Positions 27,501 through 42,727 of a stretch of 64,000 nucleotides of DNA are shown here, in pieces. A program made the position numbers and the translations under genes. The stretch lies in assembly GCF_014805625.2 (NCBI RefSeq), contig NW_023998456.1, positions 618,061 to 682,060 on the forward strand, written 5' to 3'. Under the pieces are notes generated by a model, which made no database searches, was not told the DNA's origin, and saw only the letters and a program-made list of their open reading frames with translations. Within the stretch, counting starts at the first letter, position 1. Each line of letters opens with the position of its first letter. The stretch comes from Glossina fuscipes (taxonomy: Eukaryota > Arthropoda > Insecta > Diptera > Glossinidae).

Positions 27501-30500
27501 ATAACGGCTTGGTCGCAAAAGTCGTCCGATTAAAACCATTTCCATTAGCTCTCCGGAGAGTAAATCACTACGTCATATAAGTCGAAATATCTCAGACATG
27601 GCGACCTGGTATTGAGTGGATAACGAAAGCGAAGCCTACTTTGATCAGAAACACAGATCGTCTTCAGGAACTTATACTGCTAATTTACTTTTATGCCAAT
27701 TTTAGCAACGAAGTAATGCAATTACATTACACTATATTTTGTTGATTACATCTAAGAATGTTAAAAGTTTCCATTGCCTACATTTAAGATCGCTTCTAGT
27801 TTAATAACTTCCCACAGAACATAAGTAAAATTTTTTCGCTATCATATCGGAATTTCCTTGCATACTTTTGAGGGCGACGAATTTTCATGCAACGATAATA
27901 ATGAGAGCATCTCGTTAGAAAGTTTTGTTACCCGCTTTTAAGCCCAATAAGAAAATTTTTTTTGCCTATTTTAAGGATCTGCTTTTGTGAAGATATAATA
28001 AAATTGGAGTCGATTTTGCAAATTATTAGTCTTTGCTATGATAAACAATTTCAAACGGAAATTTTAAAAGTCAAAAGAAACGTTTGCTTGTGAATTCTTT
28101 TAATATTCTTCAAAAATCTATTTAAATATAAATAAAAACAAGCTTTTATGTGTACGTTTTTTAGTTTTTTGAACATTTACAAGAATGCCATGAGAATCGT
28201 AATGTCTTCGGTGCACATTAAATTTATTTAAGAAATCATATGTACTTGAAGCATTCAAATAAGACGCGAATAGTTGAAACGTAAAAGACATAAACTTTAT
28301 CTATCACTCACAGTTTGTTTGCTTATAGTATACTAATACTCTCGCTTAATGCATGTTGAGATATGCCTTAACCTTAAAACAGGCTTTCGGGTCAAAGAAA
28401 ACCTTTGTGAATTTCCTATGTAAGAGAAGAAGAAGGCTTGCAATAAAATAACAACTCTATCTATCCGTCTATCAATGTTTGTAATGGGTTTTCATCAAAT
28501 TCCTACTAAAAACAAAACCAAAATATTTTTATGTATATATATATGTCGTCCCAGCAAGCATATACAAGACTATCGGTAATGTTTGTGTTGTAACAATTTG
28601 AAATTTAAATAAAACTGACCTCATTTGTATTCCAACGATGACGTTGTGACGGGAAACTGTCAGCTCTTGGCAAGCTTTCCAAATTGTCTGGTAGCTTGAT
28701 GGGTTCACCATCTGTAATAGCAACAAAACATACATAAAATCAAAACACTTACACAATCACATCACAACATGACAACAACTGTAGCTGTGTAAATCTTCAA
28801 ATCAATTTGATAACAAATAGACGAAAATATTCAGAAGAAAGGTTATACTTTTTCCCGAAATGGAAAAGAAAAGGAAAAAATAAATAAGTAAATAAAAGAA
28901 ACGCGCGAATATTAAATTAATTGTATATTTTGATGAAAGGGAAATAAATTGCAAGAAAGGGAATGAATAATAACAGCAACAATATATATTTGATTGAAAT
29001 ATTTTAACATTTATTTTGAATGAGTTTTGCAGCCACACTAAGAAACATTAAATGCATCATTATTTTAACATTTATCATTCGCACTCGTAACCTTAAGGGT
29101 TTATTTATATAGAATCAAATATTTTAATAAAACTCATTCGTCGTATATAATTTTTTTTGTTTTTTTTTTTTTGTTTTTTTGTTTTTTTATATATACGAGG
29201 AGTATTATCATAATCATCATAAAGTATCATTAATTTTGTATTTATGATAATTGACTTATCATATGTGTCGCACATCAAATTCAAGTGCTGTTGTATGCCT
29301 TTGAATGTTTACAGAATGAGTTATGTGCTCTTGATATCCCACCATTCGTGTGACTATATTTTTTTTGAAAAAATTCTCATACCTGTCCTTACTTAGTAAA
29401 CATGAATTATGAACGCTTAGCTTACATTTACATACACAATCGAACTACAGTAAGCAAGTAAGAAAGTTACAACAACACTGCACCGAATTTTTAATACCTT
29501 ATTTTTTACTATGAGCACAAAGGAGTTGTGGCGAAGCGGGAAAGTGAACGGCGCTTCAGAATATTTCATTTTAAAAATTTGCATAATTCAGATAATTACT
29601 TTTGAAAAATTCCTCATCGCTACCAGCTGACTAGGAATGTATAAGATTCTAATTTTTTTTTATAGCTTTCTTCATTTTTATTCCTTTCATTGTCAAGGCT
29701 TGCAGGGCAGTTTACACACTTTGGTTACCTCGACTTCTTCAATCCGGCTTAAGAATAACTATATCAAATTTTAGTTTTCTGCAGCCTATTGTTAGATGGA
29801 CATAGGTATAGACAACATCTGATATTGATTTACAACATTTTCACTTTCAAAACAATGACAAAGTTGGTAATGCTTGCAAATTAACACAAACAGTTCAAAG
29901 AGTGCAGCTTCGGGTCAACTTGTACACTGTTACAGGTGGTTGCTGATACTTATATTACTGCCTTAACACATTGATGTCTAATGTAGTGGAAGTCCTTCAG
30001 ACTCTCTCGTGAGCCCTCATAACACAGTCTGTTCGTTTTTAAAGCCTTCCCACCTGCTGCTCATCATTCAAACTGTTTGAATACTTTAGTAGGCATCCAA
30101 TGTGTATTGTTGTTTAGATGCCAAAATCGTAGATGGGTGCAGCAGTTTTTTTTTTTTACTCGGAATAATTTCAACATAATAATAATCTGAATAAATGAAC
30201 GGTTAAGCCCTGATTACGAATGCATGCGTCTTTTGATTATCTACCAAGGAAATAAGTAAATAAGCGAAAAGGCTGCTATTGTCTCATCTCTAATTTTATT
30301 ACCACTAAAGTTATTAAGTATTCTATATAAGAAAAGTGAATTCACTTTAATGCCATTCATTGTAGGTAGAATGATAAAGAGAACCACAAGTCACCCTCGG
30401 TACCATAGACATTCGTCAATTATCCCAAGTAGATGGGCAAATAGCATGCCAAGCACTGATTCTATTGGAGGCTAACGTTAAAGAGATGAGTGATAAAGCG

Positions 30501-33500
30501 TTTTCTACGCCTTCTTTACGATGCTGCTTGTCAAGCTCTATTTGAGTTAGCTTTCATACGTAAGAAAAATTTTAAAAAGTAGAGACCACACGTCAAACTC
30601 AGTCATTTCCGACATCGCAGAAATCAGTATTCAAATGGGTAGCTAGGTCAAGATGGACAGACGAAGGTGGTTCCAAGCTGGGTCTTTCGTTCAACAACTC
30701 TACGTCCTCTTCTATCACAATTGGTGTAGGGTACAATGATATAAATATAAATATAAATATATGTAGAGAATATGCGACGAATGGTGAATGCAAGTCCGAA
30801 AAATATGTAGCTGGCAAGATTCTGAATAAAATCTTTGCTACCATTCTCCTTAAGAGTGAGTTTAAAAAAGAGAAAAGAGATAGGAATTTATCTGACCATT
30901 TGACATAAGGCCTCCTATAAATCTATTTCTGAATATCAGCAAGGGATCGACATCGTTTGTTGTTTCCATTTCACCCTGATAAGGAGTAGGCTGGTAATGG
31001 TGCCGGCCTAGACATCCAAAAGTAATGATAATTCCAATCTCTGTCTTTGAATTAATTCGTAGATAAGATTGTTGTGCATTTGCAATAATATACCGAAGTG
31101 AAGAACAACTGTTTGTACCGGACTGAGTTTTGCATAAGTCTCGATAATCGACTCAAATTTTTTTTGCATGTCTCCGACTCTCGTAGGAAGCGACTTAGTT
31201 AATACATCCTATGGTTGCGAGTATGACAACATCAAGTTAAATATAAACTATGTAAACTATTTATCATTTTTTAGTGTCGTTGTTGTCAGCAATTGTTTTT
31301 GGACTGCCATCAGTTTAAAAAAGTCATAAATATTACTACAAACTGCACTTAGTATATAGTAATAGCAGTAGTGCTGGTAGTAGTAGTAGTAGTAGTAGTA
31401 GCGGTAGTAGTAGCGGTAGTGGTAGTAGTTGTAGTGTAAGGCGGAATTTTTGTATCACATTTTGAAAATAATTTTTTCAGGCTTTTTTTTTTTTTTCTTT
31501 TCTTCGCCTTTTTCTTTCATTGCTTTGCCTTCTTCTTATCGGGGCATTATTCAAAATGAATAATTACATATTGCACTTAAGGAAATACTCTGGCAGATCC
31601 TGTTAGAGAAGAGCCATAAGTTCGGCAAAATGAATAAATAACAAATAAATACTTTACCAAGATAGAATAAATTGTGCATTTGCTGCTAATAAATACGCAG
31701 ACTAAACTTTTTTCAAACAGTAATTTAGAAAATTTCGGAACGCAGTTTGTGAAGTGAAAACACGCACATACATATTGTTTATAATAGTTATTCTCTTGGA
31801 GATGTATTCCAATCATTGCTGAGCAAATAACTGCTATGTGTGTTTATATCCGTGCGTATGCGTGTGTGTGTGTGTGTGTGTACATACATTTTGAGTAAAT
31901 TATTGTAAGCCCATAATATATTAACAAATCAATTTTTATTGTCAAACTCTTTGCAAATTGCTTGACTTTTTTTCTCTTCCTTTTTCTACTGGAGGGGAGC
32001 CAGCTGGGCGAGGGGAGCATGAGGACGAAGCCACTTAACCGCAACTCGAGAGAACTTAATTTACAATCACTTGTTTGCCATTCATTTCGTACACGGATGA
32101 GCGTGGGGTGAGAGAATGGGAAGAAAACTTTACATAGCGAATTTCGTTCGCATACCAAGCAAACGCACCCATAATAATATTCAGAAAGTTCAATTTTTTA
32201 CTGTTCTTGTTCTTCCTTTTATATATTTTTTTTTTATTTTTTAATTTTTTTTTTTGCAGTTTTGTGTTACCCCCGGAACACATCATCGCCAAAAGTAAAT
32301 TCCCTTTTACTGACTCACACCCACCCCTCGCACAATTTGCTTTACGCCATCTACTTCACACCACCACTACCTGAGTACTTTGACAATCACTGCCAACATG
32401 TATATGCAGTTTATGATCCCTAAAGTGTTGTATTGTTTGTGTTTACGTTCGTGTTGTTTTTTTTTTTTTTTGTACGACTCTATTTGCACGTGTATCTGTG
32501 TGTGTGCTTGTGTATATGCTACATGCTTTATTACTTTCTGGCTTGTAAACATTGACTATTTTAAACGCATATATATATATATATATATATTTATGAGAAC
32601 ATATTTATATATAAAAATATTTTATAAATGATTTTTATAGCTTTGGCATGACGGCAGAGTAAACTTGTCCTTTCGTTTGTAACATTTGCGAATATTTATC
32701 AGACTTGACTTAGTCCTTTAAGTGCTGATATAAATGACAAGAGCCAGATTTTAAGTTGATTCAAGTAAGTATAGGATTTGCTCGCGCTTACTAGTCGATC
32801 CGTTTAGTACTTCAGTTCAGTTCTCAGACTCCTGGTAAGTGTTTCTGTCCTTATACGTCCACCTGTGCATTATTTTAGGTCTCAGTCGCTTGATCCATTT
32901 CTCTGCTCACTCCCTCTCTGGTCAATCTCTTTATTATTTCAGCTCTCAGCTCTCTTACAGTTTTTAATGGATGTTAAGATCTAGTAAATATGAGAAGTAC
33001 CGCGCACGACAAAGTCCATTAGGCTATGTTTGAGCTTAAACTCAGGAGCAAATCGGTTAGAACTTGAATAACAACAAGAATTTCATAATTAGTTTTATGA
33101 CCTATTTGCCGGACTATTGACTGACGACTCTATGGTTTCATATACAACTATGTAGCACATAGCTATTATATAGTATTTTGTTTTATCATTTAAAGTAGAA
33201 ATCTCGTCTCTAAACTTGGTATGGCCTCTATCAGAAGTATTTGGATCTGGTAATAATTAAATTAAAATTCTTCATACTTCTTTTAGCTGATAGGCATCTA
33301 AAGTTCGCTAAAGTCTGGCATATTTTATTCGTGTGTTAGTACACATTTACCTATAACGCGTACACATCATGCTTACCATATACCGTTAAGTATGTATTTA
33401 TATGAGTGCGTATGGTTTTATACAAATAAGTATTTATGTTATTATATGTATATATATATATATATATGTAAACATATGTTTACGTAAAATGCTGTTACTT

Positions 33501-36500
33501 TTCAACTTTTATTATTCATCTAATTTGTCATTTTCCTCCTGATAGTTGGTGGTAGATAGGAGAGAGCTGCACTTCATTCGCAATAATTGTTGTTTATACA
33601 TGTCGGTCGGTAGTTTAAATTATAATAAATGGACTCGATTTCTATCCATTTTAATAGCTATTTATCAATAGTGAGAAACTTTTTTCTACTAAAATGCAAA
33701 AAAAAAAAAACGAGTTTTGAAGGCATTACTTGAACTGTTTGTTACTTCACTTATGTTGAAAGGTACAAAATTAAGAGGTCAAAGGTAATACTTAAGTAAA
33801 ACGAATATTCCTTTAATTTAAGATAACCGTATCCATGCGTGTGGATGTGTATGTGCGCGTATAAGTATCCCCTTTAAAATGTGCTTAAAACGTTTGTTCG
33901 CATATATATGCCAAAGTTTCTCTTTTCTTTCTATTCACCAAAGGATATCAAATATTAGCAGTATTTAGCCACTATCTGCTTCACTTCACCTAAGGTATGC
34001 AAAATTGGTGTTTAGTAGCAGTTTCATAACACAGGACAATGGCACTTCGAAAACTGGAGGAGAAAGAATAAAAGAAGGAGTTTGGGTATTTATTGATCTT
34101 CCCATATGTTAGGAAGTTATCAAGACTTTTTAACGCCTAACAGTTCCTATCACCTGCAATGTGAAAGTATCAATTTGATATGTTCGGTTGTCCTAAGGGT
34201 CCTGCTAAGGCGAATGGCTTCTCTTAGTTCATCTTCGATTTTTAGCTTGACTTTCGCGGCAAGTGAAAGCAGTGCCAAATAAACGCATCTGCTTAAAAAT
34301 ATTTGGAAACCAATGCTGCCAAGTGATCTTAGGAGCAGTGTAGATAAGAGATTAACAACTTTACAATTGCTGGGCAGAAACATATAGCTAGTGATTTATC
34401 AATGATTATTGTCAGATTTAGGTTATAAATGCCATAAATTAAATGCATATTATCTAGCATTGCACTTAGTCCATTACCTACAAATTTCATCGCTAACGGT
34501 CCAATACATGCGCTTTCGATGCTTTCCCGCAAATGTCTCGTAAGTTTTTCGTGGAAAGACTTAAAGTGGAGAAGAACTGTACTGCGACTAATTGGCAAAA
34601 AGAGCTCAGAGCCCCAATCGACATTATGCGATTACAGAGAGCAGCAAAACTTCCTTAAGTTCTCAATTCACATATATATAGAAGTGTGTACAATTGACTG
34701 AAAGCGCATCGTTTCCAATGAAAATGATTCGACCATCATATTAGCTTAAGCTCTCGAGGCGACAATTGCAATGGTTGGTCGAAGGACTTTTAGGTAGTGC
34801 AGGCCTACGCCCAGTTTACCAAAATGGGACACAATCGATAGTTCCATTCGCTACTCACTCTTTTTTTGTCTTATTGGGATAACGAGTACTGTGGTTTATA
34901 CTCCAATTTTTTCACAAGACTCATACTTTTTCGGCTATCGGTACCATCACAGCAAAACAAAATGAATCCATTGTTTTGATTGCAGTGTGGCTTATTTTGA
35001 GGGACAAGCTTTATATGTATTTTAGGTAACGCAGGCTTACGCCCAATTTACCAAAATGGGACACACTCGATAGATTCAATCATCACTACTTGCATCTCCA
35101 GTTTTATTCGCTACTTACTCTTTTTTTTTTGTCTTATTGGGATAAGGAATAGTGTGGTTTATGCTCCAATTTTTTTACATTTTTTCGGTTGTCGGTACCA
35201 TCATAGCAAAACAAAATGAATCCAATGTTTTGGTTTAGTTAAACTCTGGAAAAAGTCAAATTTTACAGAGTAAGGTCGCAGTGTGGCTCACTTGCCGGGG
35301 CATTCTTTATATATAGGACGTATTTCTAAAGATTAGCTACTCGACTTGCAGGCAAGTTAACCACTTGTAATTACAATAATACTAATAATACGCATGAGCA
35401 GGCTAACAGGTAAGAATCGCGACCATTAAGCAAGAGTTCAAATTTCCAGTGCGGTAGAGATAACTTTGGTTGGAGCTAAAGTGAGTCAACTGGGCACGCA
35501 TTCACTAGGCTGCGGCCACATCCATATCTCTTTCCCTTTCTTCACTTCGTTCTAACCGTCCGTCCGTGGCACACGAACATCCCTAGAGTGATAGAGTGGT
35601 CGATAGTAAAATAAAAAAAGAGATATTTAAAAATATGTTAAATATTTCATGAGTTTAACGATTTAAAATAAGTTCGCATTGACTTTCTGTAAAAAGATAG
35701 AATGCTAGAGATTTACGCGAATAAAGCTAGAGGTCATGTGTCATTCAAATCCCAAAAGCTTCATGTCATCGTTAATTCAGCATAATTATCATTACCATTA
35801 ACACTGGGTAGACTACGAAATATGAATATAACATAATTGTTGAAACATTGAAATACATTTGAAGGCATACTTGGAAAAAAAAAAACAAAAAGACAAAGCG
35901 AAATTAAGAGATTAAATCATCTGGGATGCATGAGTGCAAAGCTGTTACACTTACTGCTGCAATGTCTTTTAGATTATCTTAAATTTGGGATTAACTGCTA
36001 ACAGCAAAACTATTCATTTTTTAAGTTTTCGCAAAACTTTGCATTTTATTTTGCATTTTTTTTCATCACAGCAAGGTTGACAACGCAACTCGTTGTTGTA
36101 CACCGCGATACACAATACACAGAGTAAATGAAATGTACACATAAAACTTGATTTAAAAACTTTTTACTTTTAGTTAAACTCAAATGCAAGAACTGTGAAA
36201 TTGCTTTTGTCTAAACTTACAACCAACCAACTAAACCTAGAAATTATTGTGTAGACAAATATTATAAAACACACACGAATTAAACCCATTAAAACGCCTA
36301 AAAAATACCAAATATTAAAGGGATAAGCAGATGTTTACTCCAAGTGCTCCAAAACACATAAGAAATTTATGAAACTTTTGCTTTGCTAATGAATTTATTC
36401 GCATAATGTTTTCTTGACTGCTGACTGACACTCAACCTAGCAGTATTTCTGCTTGCACTCACACCTACTACTTTGTTTTATGATTATACCGATACCCGTA

Positions 36501-39311
36501 GTAGAGAGTTGCAATAACGCCGTTTTCGATGGAATTGATTTGTTAAGCAATTTCACATCGTCACTTGACAGACAAAGCGACAACAACAAATGAAGCGACA
36601 GAACGACTAAAACGGTTACACTTAGTTATTTCTGAGTAGTGTAAGCTGTAATCGCGACTACCAAGTCAATGTTCGAGTTTACTTTCGTCGTACACTGAGT
36701 GCTGAATCGATAAAGGCATTAGCGATGCTCGTCTATTTCTGATCGTAACTACAAGCAGTGCTCGTTCGACCAAGGCATTACACTTTTCACTTCTCTATCT
36801 CTTTTTCTTTGCTCATCTTTTTTTAGTCTTAACTACACTGAGTGCTCATTCGACACTTCTCTATCTCTCGTTTGTTGCTCGTATTTTTCTGCTCGTAACT
36901 ACACTGAGTGCTTATTCGACGAAGGCATTAAGCTTAACACTTGCCTACCTCTTCTTCTTTGCTCGTCTTTTTTTGGTCGTAACTGGAGTGAGTGCTCAAT
37001 CGGCAAAGGCATTACCCTTATCACTACTCTATCTCTCTTTCTTTGCTCGTTTTTTACTGGCCATCACAGTGTTAAACGAGTAGGAGGAAAATGAAAGAAG
37101 AAATATAACTTCCTTTCACTTTTAAAGCAACCACTGAAGCTTCGTATTCTTCCTTATTTACGTTTTCGTTTAGAAGTTGAAGAAATACGAGTCGAAATGC
37201 CCATGGTGGATGAACGTTTTCGATCAGCGTAAGATTTTGAGAAGGTTTGTCCTTCTGTCCGTCCGCATGTCCGTGCAACTGTTTTTGAAAAATTAGAAGC
37301 AGCTTCAACTTTTTTTAATGGTTTCCTAGGTAATATATTTTAACGATGTATTAAAATCCCTCCAGATCTTAATCATACCCCTAGTAAGCATGAAAGCTCT
37401 GATACGAAACTAAGTACTTTTATGACCACCCCTTGTACAAAAAAAATTGATTTGATATAAGTTACGAAGATTTACGAAAGTAATCTGAAGCCGTTTACAA
37501 ACAATGCCCAGAATAGGTAAAAAACTATGAATTATAGGCTATACGGGGTGTTACGATAACGCCACCTAAAGCCGTCTACAGTTACAGTGAACCAAACAAG
37601 TTGCTCTCGCATATATTTTGATTTTAAATGGTGAATGACATGGCTTAGGACCAAACCGAACACTTACGTGTATTATCGGTTTTGAAATTACGAAAAAATG
37701 TTAAAAATCGAAATTTTTACATCAGTTCCCTTAACGTTCTCTTAACGAAGTTAGATCGTTAAAATCGGGCAAGGCCGACCATTAGGTAAACCAGACCGTC
37801 GCTACTACCTTTGCTTATTTTCGTCAAGACATATCAAAAATTATGTCTTATTCCCATATAAAGGATTAATTTAATTTTTTTTTTTTTTTTTGTTAATAAA
37901 AGCAATTTTTTCTTACTTTTTAGAAGATCTTATATTACCCTTCACCTATGTTCGTCGTAAAGTAATAGCTTGCTTGCATGCATGCGACTTCTTGTATGAA
38001 AGAAGGTCAGGAAAATAGGCCTTTGTAGTTCAATTTTACTATTAAAGTAAATTTTAAAGATGAACGCCTCTGAGTCAACGAGTCTTCACGTTCACTTGCA
38101 ATGCCCAAAATATTAAGATGGGGAATACACTTTCGTTTTGCTTAACCTAAAATACTAATGAAGCGAGTATTTTGGAAAGTGACGATAACTAAAAATCTTT
38201 CATCTTTTAATATGGAGATGAAAAATGATTCGTCATCACGTACAGAAATTTGTTTATAATTCAAACTTCAGTTTGAAGTTCTATTGTCTCTCGTTATTTG
38301 ATAGTACGTACACCAGGGCACATACATAGACTAATTTATCTTTTCAAAAAGCAAAAAAAAAAAGAGAAAAAAAACCGGGAGACAAAAAGTAGATGAGATG
38401 CCATTGTTGTATCATTAAAATCTTGGCTTGCTTTACAAAAGGTAAAAATATTTTATTTTTCCTTTTTCTTTATTTGAAATGAAAATCGTTTTAAAATTTC
38501 CTCTCAGGTGCATATTGTCCAGGGACGATTTCAACTCATAATTCATTGTGATTTTTCATTATGGTCAACTAATTAAATATTAATCACTTTTTAGCTAAAA
38601 AATTCTTCCAATTCTTGTCTGCCTGTCGCCGCTTGGTATCCTCCCCTCCCCGAGCAAACACAGAGAAAATACTATTAAAAATTAAACAAATACTCTTTTA
38701 AAAATTTTATATTTGTGTAAAACGGAGTTATTAAGCAGCAAGCAGCAAGCAGCGAGGCAGTAAGGCAGTGAGGCAGCGACTCGGTGAGCCAGCCAACAAG
38801 AACATAACGAAGGCAATAGTAACTAACTGAAGCAAGTGAGATGTATACCGAGTGATAAAAAAAATCACCAAATTGTTTTAATGGGCTTTTCCGTATCCTT
38901 TCCCGTTCAATGAAATATAATCCAAAAATCTTTATACGCTTGTAAAGTTGAAGCGAAACCATTTTTTCTACTCTTCCATGTCTTTTCTTCCCGCTCGTTT
39001 TCAATAATCATTATTTGACAGCTGATTAAGTTGTCAATCTTGGCATGTGCTCCTGTGTAATCGAACACACTCCCGAACACAATGTAGAGGAAAGGAAAAC
39101 GAAAACGAAAACAAAAAAAAGGAAAAAGAAATAAGTTCAAGTTAACTTAAAAATGAGGTAATAAAAAATTCAAAACGGTCACATAAGGACTTGTCAAAGA
39201 TCACGTACTCAATAAATATTGCTTATTCGGTTTGTTGGGTTTTTCAATTGGATACTTTAAGGACATTTGCAGCAGTTTTCCTAAGTGTCTTTGCAACTAA
39301 ATATGCCGGCT

Positions 39312-39347
<36 letters not shown>

Positions 39348-42300
39348 CTGCCTTATAAATATATTTAAGACAAGCTACAAATAATGTAAGAAATTTTCAT
39401 TCATAGCCTTGCAAGCGATGATAGCACTTCAATTTGTTGTGAGTGCGTATGTAACATTCAACCTTAAACGCTTTAGCAAACACTGTACGTACATACATCA
39501 AACAACTGAGGTCTTCTAAATTTACTTTAATATCTTGACAAACAATTTAAAAATAAATATAAGGAATACACAGCACGAGTGGTTTTATTTTTTTCCCTTT
39601 TAATTAAAAAAGATAATCAAACTATATTAAGGAAAATCGATTTGGAAGCAATCTCGCTCTCCCTCGCCCTCCCCCTTTCGGTGCACTGTTTTTTACGCTT
39701 TACTACATCACTTGCGGTGCAAAGGACAGTGGACTTGAGACATATCAGCCTTTTATTATACCGATCGAAGCAGAAGCAATTTCCAATTTGATTTAAGTGT
39801 GTCTGTCCGCCTGTCCATCTTGATTACTTGTATTCAACCTACCGTAATTTTTGAGATATTTTGATGAAATCTGGCACACTGACGTGTTTAGGCCTAAGAA
39901 TCATCGCTATTGAAAATGGTTCCGATTGGAGCACTTTTTCGTTCGTTTTACTTATAGGGCGCTATCTTGAAAACTCGTCACAGGAATAACTATAGGGTGG
40001 TGCAGGATATGTAATAGCGGGCCGCGACCAACTGAAGTCGACGCTATATTTTTTTAACGTAGTGAAGTGATCGGCCGGGATCTGCATTCTTGTCTAGACT
40101 TTCCGCGATTTGTGTCTTTGCTGAAAATGTCTTTTCTAGACTGGGCTTCACCGATAAACCGATAAAGCAGGTATTCATATTAAAGAATTGTACAAACTAT
40201 ACAAAAATTAAGCAATTGCTGCTAACTGTGAAGCACAGTTACTAAAAGAGAGCAATGTACGAATCGAGTTGTAAAAAAGTTAAGGGAAATAAGGTCGCTA
40301 CACATTTTTAATACGCCTTTAAAGGCATTACAATTTATTGAAAAAACCTGATTTTGTTGCTAGGCTCCTAGCACCTTACATATGGGGAACAACAAAATGA
40401 CGTTTTTCTGATAACTTCAATTATTCAAGGTCAGACAATATATGGAAACTGGTCGAAAAGGTGGTTCTATCCGAACCATTTTCAAAAGTTTTCGTTCTTG
40501 ATTCGAAGCATTGCAAAAATTGCAGTCTGTATCGATTCAGAATGTGATTCAGAAAGTGAGTCTGAATCGACCGGTATAATATAAGGGCGATCTATCTCAA
40601 GTCCTTCTGCGTGCTACGCGCATCCGCACAAACTTAATACACCACAAGCAGTGCAGGATATGAAAATTGAAATTGAAAAGCTTCTTCTCAATTGTTTATA
40701 ACATACTTTGTATATTTTAATTTTTCTCCAACGTCACATATACCGTTCGTTGGAAATAGTCATAAAACATTTTTTTTTTTATTTTCCATTTTAAATAAGA
40801 CAAAGCATGATTTTTTTTTCCATTACTACTTAGATTTTCCAGTCGCTCTAATCGCAATGCGTTGATCTGACTCACGCTCTAGAGAGTGCAAAAAGAAAGA
40901 AAAAAAATCGCAAATACAAGTATCTCATTACAATAAAGATCGGCTCTGCGTCCCTTTTCGAAAATTAATTTTCTATGCATGCGTATAAAGCTCAGGATGA
41001 GGGTTGCGCCCGCCATAATATAATACGCCTCTGTTCGAATATTCGCAATACTGTATCAAAATTTCAAAACAATCCGTGTAGAATTTCGGGGGATTTAGTA
41101 TTTCGCACAAATGAACATTTACATTTTTATTTATATATAGATTTTTGTTCAATTTTTTGCACGTTTCTCCATGTGCTCCAATTGTTAATCACCTCTGGCA
41201 AGAGGCAAATCGAGCGTGACGATAGATTGGTTGCTAGCGAAGACAAAAGTTTGTGCTACGCACCTTGAGGTAACTCACACGAGCAACGACCATTTCTATA
41301 CCCATCACCGAAGGACGGGGTATATGTCCATTTCGTCAGCACGTTTGCACTATGAAGAAGAAAGCCCATGGCAGATCCCATGAAGTCTGCATATTCTTGA
41401 ACAGCATCAAATTCTAAACCGATTTACGTGTGTCCGTCTGCCTGTCTGTGCAACGTCAGTGATAAACATTCTCTCGATCGCAAAAATGACATAAAATTAA
41501 TTTCAAACTTTGGCAGAAACGTTGGAAGTTCTTGCACGCAGATTGATATTGAAATTGAATTGAAAATCAGTCTCACACGCAGCACACAAAGCGGAAAATA
41601 TATTCGTACAATTACGAGATAATTCGGAAGCCCCTTTTTGTGTGTGCTTTTTGTTGATCGCTATGCACTGCAGAGCTATCATCGCTATAATGTGATGAGA
41701 TCATCGACTGACTCCTTACACCGCCATCTTGAAAGGTGCCGTGGCAGCCAATGTGCTAACATTTAATTTGTTTATATCTATTCCACTAACAGACGTGGTG
41801 CACAATTTCTAGATACTATGAAAGTGTACTTGGGGGATAATACAAATTTATAAACTTACGAAGCAAACGAATTAATTCAGCGTTTATTCCTGCGTATTAG
41901 TTGGTGTAGGTAGGTAGGTAGGTAAGATTTATCATTACGAACGAGTTTCAGCAAACTTCGTTTTGAATAACGCACATCTCTTATCAATAAAAAGAACCTT
42001 AATCGTATTAGGTTAATATTGAAGGTCAAATGTAACGTCTCGTGGACGTCACTAGTTCTCTACAAATTGAACGACAACATTTGACTAATTCGGTCCGACA
42101 AGAAGATTCCTCTTTACCAGTATAATACTTTCTTTGTATTTTACGATTTTATATCTATCTGGTAGATAGGCAAAGATCCATACAATTGGTCTCATGTTGA
42201 GATCACCATTAAGATCGAGAATTGGAGGCAGTTTTTACTTATATTACATATCACCGATCTCTAATAGTCGATATGAGACAATAAGAAAGGCGAATGATGA

Positions 42301-42678
42301 AATCTGGATATCCATATATATATATATAGACGTTTCATATCATTAATCGCTGCATCGTGTATTCTAGAAAAACTATATAAAATATGATTTTTAAAATTAT
42401 CTAAAGAATGTTCTGAGTCAATTTTTTGTTTCGGAGCTGCATTTGGTCAAAAGGGGAACAGAGCTTGATGATTATCAGTAATAATCTAAAGCATGATGTC
42501 TATATGCCGGACACCTTACTTTTCACAACTATGTCACTGTCCGCATGAAGAAGTTACTAAAGCAAAATAAAAGCTTCCAACGCCTTGCTACAAGAACTAG
42601 TTCACGTGACTTTGTCGGACTTAATCTTGAGCAGTGTCGCTACATGTAGACACAGAGAGAGAGAATGAGAGAGAGAGG

Positions 42679-42727
<49 letters not shown>

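Larger units (their letters stand above)
14434..28619 (-). other. Camta intron 2 (14.2 kb)
   Basis: This is a long intron that splits the CG-1 domain. It contains several diverged copies of a dispersed repeat, a mariner transposase relic near 24.4 kb, a protein-like block at 18.1-18.7 kb, homopolymer runs and short direct repeats. No gene of its own is demonstrable. The intervening DNA is AT-rich without recognisable features. Confidence 0.85.

Noticed and set aside
40975..41268. Plus-strand ORF of 97 codons
   Set aside because: There is no domain or family resemblance, and it lies within repeat-like intronic DNA.
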